Below, one piece after another: positions 57,558 through 64,000 of a stretch of DNA of 64,000 nucleotides; within the stretch, counting starts at the first letter, position 1, and every line of letters starts with the position of its first letter. The DNA comes from Trachythela sp. YZ-2020 (lineage: Eukaryota > Cnidaria > Anthozoa > Malacalcyonacea > Clavulariidae), in assembly GCA_016169945.1 (NCBI GenBank), contig JADLSH010000395.1, forward strand, positions 9,452,001-9,516,000. Direction: 5' to 3'. Position numbers and translations under genes: made by a program. Under the pieces are notes generated by a model. It was not told the origin of the DNA. It made no database searches and was given only the letters and a program-made list of their open reading frames with translations.

Positions 57558-59564
57558 ATGGAAAGCACATTTTATCTACACGACCCTAATGCGAAAGCAA
57601 AATTCAAATTTGGACTAAAGTCTAAGAATTCGCCACCAATTATCCAAGAAATGAAAGCTTTTGAAGATGATCTTGCACATATGATGGAAAATATCCAGTT
57701 CAGAAATGTGTCCGACCAATTTTTGAATGATTTAGACAATGATCTAAAGAAAATAAAGTCATCACCAAATATCTTTGTTTTTGCGGACAAAACAAGAAAT
57801 ATATACGAAACATCAGCAGAAAATTACAGCAAAGTTCTAAAAGAACATATTACAAAAACTTATCAACTAGCTGAGAACGGTGTCCTCGAAGACATAAACT
57901 TTGATCTTAGTCAAATTACAAATGACCTATCGAGACGGATCGAGACAATGGCACCAAAAGAAGCGTTCGTCACAGCAAAAGATCACAAAGAAAATTTTGA
58001 AACAAATCCTATATAAGTATCGTCTCATAAACCCGGCTAAAAGCGAACTTGGTAAAGTTAGCAAGATTATCCTAGACGACATCAATTCACAAATCAGAAA
58101 TACTACCGGGGTAAACCAATGGAAAAATTCTTTATCCGTCATTGACTGGTTCAATAACATCAAAAGTAAACCTAGCCTCTCTTTCCTTTCCTTCGACATC
58201 GCAGAGTTTTACCCATCGATAACGGAAGAACTTCTAGACAAAGCCATCGCTTGGGCTCAAAATTATGTAACTATCGATGAGCAGCAGATCAAGATCATTA
58301 AACATGCATGGGACTCTCTTCTTTTCAATAACGGTAAGACCTGGACCAAACAACAGAACAATTCCTTATTTGACGTAACAATGGGCAGTTTTGACGGGGC
58401 AGAAGTGTGTGAGCTCGTAGGTTTATTTATACTTAATTCCTTGGTTAAGAAATACGGTAAAGATCGCGTTGGCCTTTATCGAGATGATGGACTAATTATT
58501 TTAAGAGGATCCTCTGCCCGGCTTGCTGCAAAGCAAGAAAAGACCTTCACAAACTGTTCGCCGAAGAGTTCCAATTAAGAATCACTGCTGAAATTAGTCA
58601 CCAATCCGTCAACTTCCTTGATATCACTTTAAATTTACGAGATGAAAGCTACCAACCCTACAGAAAACCTAACAATGATCCTCTTTTCATTGACAGTCGT
58701 TCAAATCACCCCCCTTCAATTACGAAGCACCTTCCATCTTCTGTTAACAAGCGCATCTCCCAATTATCCTCCAACCAAGAAGCTTTCTCAACATCCGCAC
58801 CTTTATACCAATCTGCTCTCCACCGTAGCAACTACCCAACGGATTTGAAATACTCTACCGATAATCACAATAAGACAAGACCGCGAACAAGAAACGTCAT
58901 TTGGTTTAAGTGTACCAATGTTGGTAGAAATTTTCTGAATTTGATTGACAAACATTTCCCTACATCTAACACGCTTCATAAGATATTTAACAGAAACTCG
59001 GTGAAGGTAAGCTACAGCTGTATGAATAATTGTAAAAGCGTCATCTCCAAACACAATATCGGCATCCTTTCTAAAAGTCAATCAGTCCCAGTGCCAGCTA
59101 CCAACGATAAGTGTAATTGTAGAAACCCCAAAGAATGCCCCCTCCAAAACAATTGCCTGGTAGAGAGTGTTGTTTATAAAGCGGAAGTTGAGGGTGACAG
59201 AGGAGAAAAGAAGGAGTACATTGGCATGACCTCAACCACTTTTAAGAAACGTTTTGCAAACCACAAATCATCGTTCGAAGTCGAAAGTAAAGCAAACGCT
59301 ACCGAATTGTCCAAATATATTTGGCATTTAAAGAGAAAAGAACATAAATTTGAGATCAAGTGGTCAATTTTGAAGCAAGCTTCTTGCTACCGCAGCGGAG
59401 CAAAGAACTGTGACCTATGCCTGCAGGAAAAACTTCACATTTTGAAAGGTGATAAGACAAAATTGCTTAACAAGAGATGTGAACTGTTCTCGAAATGCCG
59501 CCATAGGAAGCGATTTCTGGCGGGTAGATTTGAACGTGCGCAAGCTGTGCCATCACGCAAGTAA
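57558..59564 (+). pseudogene. PLE-B RT plus GIY-YIG protein, nearly intact
   Basis: Penelope-like retroelement polyprotein of about 665 codons, broken by only two single-base shifts (near 58005 and 58545). N-terminus MESTFYLHDPNAKAKFKF; KAFEDDLAHMMENIQF; SSPNIFVFADKTRNIYET; RT block A FDIAEFYPSITEELLDKA; block B-like [18 protein letters not shown]; block C YRDDGLIIL; thumb FQLRITAEISHQSVNFLDIT; linker VNKRISQLSSNQEAF; then VGRNFLNLIDKHFPTSNTL, zinc motif CNCRNPKECPLQNNC, and GIY-YIG residues SVVYKAEVEG, KEYIGMTSTTFKKRFANHK, ELSKYIWHLK, CDLCLQEKLHILKGDKT. It ends with KCRHRKRFLAG and 15 more residues. The RT-then-nuclease order is the canonical PLE arrangement. A hammerhead lies 58 bp after the stop, and the inverted copy at 57099-57531 lies at its 5' side. 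Both frameshifts could be sequencing errors, making this a potentially active copy. Confidence 0.88.
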
Positions 59565-59621
59565 TCAAACAGATGTCCAACGTCATCACACAATAATCAG
59601 TTCAACCGACACTTAAACATC

Positions 59622-59664
59622 GTCGCCTGATGATCGCATTAAGCGTGAAACTCGGAGTTGTGAC
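59622..59664 (+). ncRNA. Minimal hammerhead ribozyme, PLE-B 3' end
   Basis: Stem I GUCGC (59622-59626) pairs with GUGAC (59660-59664). The core is CUGAUGA (59627-59633) and GAA (59647-59649). Stem II is CGC/GCG closed by a U.U pair at 10.1/11.1, loop AUUAA. Stem III is ACU/AGU with loop CGG; position 17 is U, with cleavage predicted after U59659. It lies 58 bp downstream of the PLE-B stop codon. Confidence 0.8.
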
Positions 59665-59704
59665 TCAATTTTAAGTAAAGAAACTTTACATTCGCTCTGC
59701 TATA

Positions 59705-59770
59705 TTGGTATTGAGCACTCTTGTTGAACTATAAAACTCAAACATTACTATTATTATTATATATATTATA
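59705..59770 (+). repeat. PLE terminal repeat segment, copy of 54475-54540
   Basis: TTGGTATTGAGCACTCTTGT, then TATAAAACTCAAACATTACT and (ATT)n. The same segment occurs at 54475-54540 with one substitution before the (ATT)n length difference. The two copies bracket the entire PLE pair. Confidence 0.85.
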
Positions 59771-59786
59771 TATATATTATATATAT

Positions 59787-59905
59787 ACGTGTAGGTTTAG
59801 GTCTACGAAACGCAAAGAGTGCTCGACAACATATAGTTAGAGCAAATTATAGATTACCTAAAAACTTGTCTGCAACAGGCTGTTTCATCTGTAAAAGAAT
59901 CATCA
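59787..59905 (-). mobile_element. PLE-A 3' end, second copy (minus)
   Basis: Nearly identical to 54869-54992, including the 3' half of the minus-strand hammerhead (UGAUGA ... UGAAACAGCCUGUU GCAGAC). It stops within the ribozyme core, where the C of CUGAUGA should be, and is there fused head-to-head to an inverted piece (59906-59945). Confidence 0.75.
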
Positions 59906-59945
59906 CATGAAACAGCCTGTTGCAGACAAGTTTTGAGGTAAGCGA
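59906..59945 (+). mobile_element. PLE-A 3' end fragment (plus), head-to-head partner
   Basis: ATGAAACAGCCTGTTGCAGA, then CAAGTTTTGAGGTAAGCG. This is the reverse complement of the preceding segment, forming a near-palindrome around 59905/59906 before the AT run that opens the retrozyme array. Confidence 0.7.
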
Positions 59946-60214
59946 AAATATATATATATATATATATATATATCAGATTTGACTATATATGCTCCTTCAC
60001 TTGTGTTGTTGAGCACTCTGTGAGGTTAATTGGTGGCTAATAAGCTATAATGCAAAAGCTCACTTCCCTTGTGGTCGTTTGAGCACTCTGGCCCCAAGAC
60101 ACTTCACGCATGTCTGGATGCGCATGTGTCTGAGTATTGTACCACATGCGCTTGGTGAGGGCAAGAGTATGGTGTATAAATACGAAGTCACTCGCATCTA
60201 GACTGCGTTACAAG

Positions 60215-60258
60215 CTGCACTGACGAGCCGTTGAACGGCGAAACATGCATGTCTGCAG
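60215..60258 (+). ncRNA. Retrozyme hammerhead ribozyme, unit 1
   Basis: Identical to the solo copy: stem I CTGCA/TGCAG, core CUGACGA and GAAA, stem II GCCGU/ACGGC, stem III ACA/UGU. Cleavage predicted after C60253. Confidence 0.9.
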
Positions 60259-60495
60259 ATTTGACTATATATGCTCCTTCACTTGTGTTGTTGAGCACTC
60301 TGTGAGGTTAATTGGTGGCTAATAAGCTATAATGCAAAGCTCACTTCCCTTGTGGTCGTTTGAGCACTCTGGCCCCAAGACACTTCACGCATGTCTGGAT
60401 GCGCATGTGTCTGAGTATTGTACCACATGCGCTTGGTGAGGGCAAGAGTATGGTGTATAAATACGAAGTCACTCGCATCTAGACTGCGTTACAAG

Positions 60496-60539
60496 CTGCA
60501 CTGACGAGCTGTTGAACGGCGAAACATGCATGTCTGCAG
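60496..60539 (+). ncRNA. Retrozyme hammerhead ribozyme, unit 2
   Basis: As unit 1 except GAGCUGU for GAGCCGU: the C-to-U change in stem II turns a C-G pair into U.G, so pairing is kept. Cleavage predicted after C60534. Confidence 0.9.
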
Positions 60540-60777
60540 ATTTGACTATATATGCTCCTTCACTTGTGTTGTTGAGCACTCTGTGAGGTTAATTGGTGGC
60601 TAATAAGCTATAATGCAAAAGCTCACTTCCCTTGTGGTCGTTTGAGCACTCTGGCCCCAAGACACTTCACGCATGTCTGGATGCGCATGTGTCTGAGTAT
60701 TGTACCACATGCGCTTGGTGAGGGCAAGAGTATGGTGTATAAATACGAAGTCACTCGCATCTAGACTGCGTTACAAG

Positions 60778-60823
60778 CTGCACTGACGAGCCGTTGAACG
60801 GCGAAACATATGCATGTCTGCAG
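60778..60823 (+). ncRNA. Retrozyme hammerhead ribozyme, unit 3
   Basis: A 2-base AT insertion in stem III (GAAACATATGCATGTC) extends the helix from 3 to 4 pairs (ACAU/AUGU, loop AUGC) without disturbing the core. Cleavage predicted after C60818. Confidence 0.9.
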
Positions 60824-61055
60824 ATTTGACTATATATGCTCCTTCACTTGTGTTGTTGAGCACTCTGTGAGGTTAATTGGTGGCTAATAAGCTATAATGC
60901 AAAAGCTCACTTCCCTTGTGGTCGTTTGAGCACTCCAAGACACTTCACGCATGTCTGGATGCGCATGTGTCTGAGTATTGTACCACATGCGCTTGGTGAG
61001 GGCAAGAGTATGGTGTATAAATACGAAGTCACTCGCATCTAGACTGCGTTACAAG

Positions 61056-61099
61056 CTGCACTGACGAGCCGTTGAACGGCGAAACATGCATGTCTGCAG
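61056..61099 (+). ncRNA. Retrozyme hammerhead ribozyme, unit 4
   Basis: Sequence identical to unit 1. The unit body lacks a 6-7 base CTGGCCC stretch. Cleavage predicted after C61094. Confidence 0.9.
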
Positions 61100-61337
61100 A
61101 TTTGACTATATATGCTCCTTCACTTGTGTTGTTGAGCACTCTGTGAGGTTAATTGGTGGCTAATAAGCTATAATGCAAAAGCTCACTTCCCTTGTGGTCG
61201 TTTGAGCACTCCGGCCCCAAGACACTTCACCCATGTCTGGATGCGCATGTGTCTGAGTATTGTACCACATGCGCTTGGTGAGGGCAAGAGTATGGTGTAT
61301 AAATACGAAGTCACTCGCATCTAGACTGCGTTACAAG

Positions 61338-61381
61338 CTGCACTGACGAGCCGTTGAACGGCGAAACATGCATGTCTGCAG
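61338..61381 (+). ncRNA. Retrozyme hammerhead ribozyme, unit 5
   Basis: Sequence identical to unit 1; last complete copy before an AT run. Cleavage predicted after C61376. Confidence 0.9.
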
Positions 61382-61469
61382 ATTTGACTATATATATATA
61401 TATATATATTTGTAGACCTAAACCTACTCGTATACATATATATATATATATATATAAATTTGTAATAAG

Positions 61470-61512
61470 TGTCTTAAAACTGAAACATCGCTACTCTGAG
61501 TTTCACGCCTCG
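61470..61512 (-). ncRNA. Truncated PLE-type hammerhead relic
   Basis: Minus strand GGCGTGAAACTCAGAGTAGC, then GATGTTTCAGTTTTAAG. It aligns with the PLE-B 3' end (GCGTGAAACTCGGAGTTGTG ... AATTTTAAG), keeping GAAA and stem III ACU/AGU. The CUGAUGA half is missing, so it is inactive. It indicates a third PLE lineage nearby. Confidence 0.5.
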
Positions 61513-61534
61513 TTATCTACTACAAACAAAGAAA

Positions 61535-61582
61535 CATTGTATATATATATATTGTTATCTACTACAAACAAAGAAACATTGT
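61535..61582. repeat. Two copies of GTTATCTACTACAAACAAAG
   Basis: GTTATCTACTACAAACAAAG followed by AAACATTGT and (AT)n occurs twice in tandem (about 61511 and 61552), separated by AT runs. Confidence 0.8.
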
Positions 61583-61604
61583 ATATATATATATATATAT
61601 ATAT

Positions 61605-61640
61605 CGTTGAACGGCGAAACATGCATGTCTGCAGATTTGA
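61605..61640 (+). repeat. Truncated retrozyme hammerhead end
   Basis: CGTTGAACGGCGAAACATGC, then ATGTCTGCAGATTTGACTAT. The 3' part of the retrozyme hammerhead is preserved (half of stem II, GAAA, stem III, cleavage site); CUGACGA is lost and replaced by an AT run. Confidence 0.85.
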
Positions 61641-61773
61641 CTATATATATATATATACTGAAGCTTTTAACGATATCAGACATAAGTAACTAAGGCCTTT
61701 TGATGCCATTATTTTTTGTTTGTTTTAGGCTTTTCTATTTTTATACAAAACTGCAAAAAACAAATCTTACAAA

Positions 61774-61862
61774 AACTGCTACCTCCTCCTCAGGCCCTTC
61801 TGCTACCTCCTCCTCAGCTACCTCCTTCTGCTACCTCCTCCTCACTGCTACCTCCTCCTCAG
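61774..61862. repeat. CTGCTACCTCCTCCTCA minisatellite
   Basis: Five imperfect copies of CTGCTACCTCCTCCTC separated by AGGCCCTT or AG. The related GGAGGTAGCA occurs once inverted near 62566. Any frame through it is low-complexity. Confidence 0.75.
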
Positions 61863-62298
61863 GCCAGGCATCAGGGGAAAGAGTGACGAAGGGCCTGCCA
61901 TATAATGGTCGAAAATCAGGGATAAATGTCGACAATCAGGAATCCAAAAAAATCTGCCTGAAATATTGCCCATCACAGCGTAAAACGATATATTTTCGTG
62001 TTTTCCATCTTAGATGGATATATTTTAAAAGTTATTGCTGAAATATTATCCATATTAATCGAAATATGAAACGTTGAATCAAAGTGTTTTTGTCCTCAGT
62101 CTGGATGGACAACACCGAAAAATGCACTCAAAATGCGAAGGGTTCAATTGACTTCAGTGCTAGTGATGTCGACATCATTAATGTGTCATTCAGTATGTAG
62201 TATGAGTATGTATTTGACTACGAATATGTATAACTTGAAAGGAAAATTATATGCAAAATAATAACAAATATGTATAACAAATCTAAAAGTATATATGC
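61863..62298. other. Gene-free stretch
   Basis: No supported gene between the minisatellite and the short exon at 62299. Confidence 0.4.
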
Positions 62299-62451
62299 TC
62301 ATTTATTTTTGCCATCAGTAGCGTGACAGTTAGGGCAAAGTACTTTCCCACGTTCCTTAACCTTTTGTAAGAGCCTACGTTCATAAGAATCATTAACAAA
62401 GTCTTTCTCCGGACGATTATAGTAAAATAAATGGTGAATAGCTTCTGCCAT
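62299..62451 (-). CDS. Short conserved C-terminal exon (CPNCH)
   Basis: A minus-strand frame from ATG at 62451 encodes MAEAIHHLFYYNRPEKDFVN, then DSYERRLLQKVKERGKVLC and PNCHATDGKNK before TGA (62301-62299), with no internal stops. The frame stays open upstream (EEKRLLTNVLK) to a stop near 62490. The pattern (basic amphipathic helix plus C-x2-C-H) looks like the C-terminal end of a larger cnidarian TE-associated protein that I have seen in similar form but cannot name. Preservation of all 50 codons in otherwise decayed sequence is notable. Confidence 0.45.
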   Translation of the reverse strand: MAEAIHHLFYYNRPEKDFVNDSYERRLLQKVKERGKVLCPNCHATDGKNK

Positions 62452-62984
62452 CTTGAGAACATTAGTCAGCAGGCGCTTCTCTTCGCCTTACCCGCATTTT
62501 TTATGCCGCCCGTGCGTCCCTTCCCTAATTTTCCAAGCCCGCTCCAATTAATAAAGTGCCTGTGGAGGAGGTAGCAAAAACTGCCTCAACTGGTAATATA
62601 ATTAAATATATAATGAAGGTGAATGCTAAAAGACTAATACACTTATTAATATTTAAATACAGCGTCAGTATTTGAAACTGAGATTATAATTCATGTACTT
62701 CGTACTGTGTCTATCTACTTTTTTACCTAGGTTTTTTATTAAACTGAATTTTATTTAAAGCAAACCCCTATTAAAAATTATGTTTAACAAATTCTTACCG
62801 GTGAGAAGAAATAGTTTCCTTTGACAATGAATTGTGGCATCCAAAGGCGGAGCAAAAACGAGGCATTTTTTGAAAGTTTAAGATAAACTTGATAAAATTG
62901 TTCAAGACAAACAACTGAACAAGGCGGGAATTTGTAAAAATGCAGGGGGGTGAAGGACATTGTCTACTGTTTGGATCGCGTGGT

Positions 62985-63115
62985 CAGTGGTAAATACCAT
63001 GAGTATTTAGGACCATATATGGCGTCAGCAAGCCAAAATCCGCCATGTTTTTTGCTTCACTTTTTTATGCCGAGCGCGTCCTCCAGTAATATAGTATAGC
63101 TCAGTGATTGACAGG
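62985..63115 (-). repeat. Dispersed repeat, partner of 41070-41212
   Basis: On the minus strand it has GTGAAGCAAAAAACATGGCG, then GACGCCATATATGGTCCTAA and CATGGTATTTACCACTGA, colinear with 41070-41212. Confidence 0.6.
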
Positions 63116-64000
63116 CTTTACACTTAATTGGATTCATAAATTGAACGACAATTCTGCAGACTCTGCATCTAAATATCTAATTAATCATATCACAGACGCA
63201 CATATCCTGATATCATTTTAATTTTTTTAAACTTCGAAGTATGGTTATTTGAAAACATGTACAGATGTTTAAGTAATTGAGTACATGAACCTTTTTACCG
63301 GCTGGCGCTGATGAAAGTTCCTCTGACAGGTTGAACTCCTGGTTGATACTGTCAATCAATTCTTGCCAATTTTGATTGCAAAACCGTAAAAGTCTCATGT
63401 AGGAATATATTATGGGAGTTTTGGGCATCGTAATATTGAAGGTAAATGTTAAATTTATATTATAGTCTAAAGAAACCTGCGAATATATATATAGCCTTGG
63501 ATATAAGCCCTTGTGGCTGATAATCGGCCAACCATCCAGTCCATCCTAGTAAAATGGGTACATATACTTGTGCATGCAACTATAATTATATATAGTGTAT
63601 ATATAATGAATTGCCCGTCGCCTTCATAATATTTATGCACAAGTTTTGATAAATGTAAAAATAATATCTTCATTTAGTCGCTTTGAATTTTCTTACTAAA
63701 TCAAAACACACCTCTGTAAAACCACATAATATTATTGCACATATTACAGTAATATTATGTGATAAAACTATATAAAATCAACCACATGTAAATAGCACTC
63801 TCCTATTGGCTGACAGTAAACAATAAATTAACACGGCTACTTCCGTCCATCTGTAATTTGGGCCATTCCATTTAATATCCACACCACCATATTCATTTAA
63901 AAGGTTTATACGATTCTGAGGTCCCGTTCCATAGATTAGGAAAGGTTCACTATGGCTTGATCATTAAATTTGATAATTTGTAATAGTTCTATTTGCATGT
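63116..64000. other. Gene-free AT-rich end of window
   Basis: Short minus-strand frames occur but carry no motif. A small inverted pair (ACATAATATTATTGCACATA / ATTACAGTAATATTATGTG) lies near 63722-63763. Confidence 0.4.

Larger units (their letters stand above)
59974..61400 (+). mobile_element. Retrozyme tandem array, 5 units of ~281 bp
   Basis: Five direct repeats (unit lengths 281, 282, 278 and 282 measured hammerhead to hammerhead) of a non-coding monomer. Each unit runs GATTTGACTATATATGCTCC, TTGTTGAGCACTCTGTGAGG, TGGTGGCTAATAAGCTATAA, CGTTTGAGCACTCTGGCCCC, a GTATTGTACCACATGCGCTT segment, GTGTATAAATACGAAG, and a complete type I hammerhead. Tandem small repeats each with a type I hammerhead match the animal retrozymes: transcripts self-cleave into unit-length RNAs that are ligated into circles and are thought to be copied back by PLE reverse transcriptases. 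Units are over 97 percent alike by eye, so the array is young. TATAAATA in each unit could be a promoter. It begins and ends in AT runs beside PLE-A termini. Confidence 0.88.

Noticed and set aside
59974..61400. CRISPR array
   Set aside because: Units are about 281 bp with no short repeat/unique spacer alternation, and the genome is eukaryotic.
61354..61689. Open frame with many YIYIYI residues
   Set aside because: Product of ATAT microsatellites; not a gene.
61700..62041. Open frame rich in Ser/Ala/Thr (TSSSATS...)
   Set aside because: It is the translation of the CTACCTCCTC minisatellite and has no other evidence.

Overview
This is an AT-rich (about two thirds A+T by eye) eukaryotic window made mostly of transposable-element debris. 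There are spliced genes with GT/AG introns, metazoan-type LINEs, hAT, P-like and Mutator-like DNA transposons, a tRNA-derived SINE, Penelope-like elements (PLEs) and hammerhead-ribozyme repeats. The gene families (multicopy RecQ-like helicases, DUF6589 proteins, P2X7-like intracellular domains, Mutator-like transposase domains) are typical of cnidarian genomes, so I infer a cnidarian, probably an anthozoan, with moderate confidence. I see no prokaryotic features.

Layout. 0.8-1.2 kb: RecQ-like fragment. 2.4-4.3 kb: decayed Mutator-like transposase (minus). 7.7-13.7 kb: RecQ-like helicase pseudogene (plus) whose 4.7 kb intron holds a degraded LINE 3' end (minus) and a nearly full LINE (plus) with a 2A-like DVETNPGP motif. 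14.5-17.1 kb: DUF6589 pseudogene (minus). 18.1-18.6 kb: gag-like fragment. 20.5-23.0 kb: TE-associated ORF split by a LINE. 24.148-29.948 kb: complete 5.8 kb hAT element with perfect terminal inverted repeats and 8-bp target duplication; its transposase is broken but it carries an intact three-exon OTU/vertnin-like gene. 30-32 kb: hypothetical two-part gene. 32.6-33.0 kb: MITE with a large hairpin. 34.2-35.2 kb: P2X7-like domain gene with one in-frame stop. 39-48 kb: gene-poor, with repeated foldback/MITE units and a nested MITE/SINE. 49.8-51.6 kb: P-element-like transposase pseudogene. 54.5-61.7 kb: PLE and retrozyme cluster.

The most striking part is 54.7-61.7 kb. Two PLE families (RT followed by GIY-YIG endonuclease) each sit behind a 5'-truncated inverted copy of themselves and each has a minimal type I hammerhead ribozyme just 3' of the ORF. 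Beside them lies a tandem array of five units of about 281 bp, each with a TATA-like box and a complete hammerhead of a different core (CUGACGA). This array is best read as an animal retrozyme, a non-autonomous circular-RNA retroelement thought to be mobilised by PLEs. A lone copy of the monomer lies on the other side of the PLEs. Helper candidates, their ribozymes and the dependent array are therefore together in one locus.

Many coding regions are broken by single-base shifts, several in homopolymers. Some could be assembly errors rather than decay.
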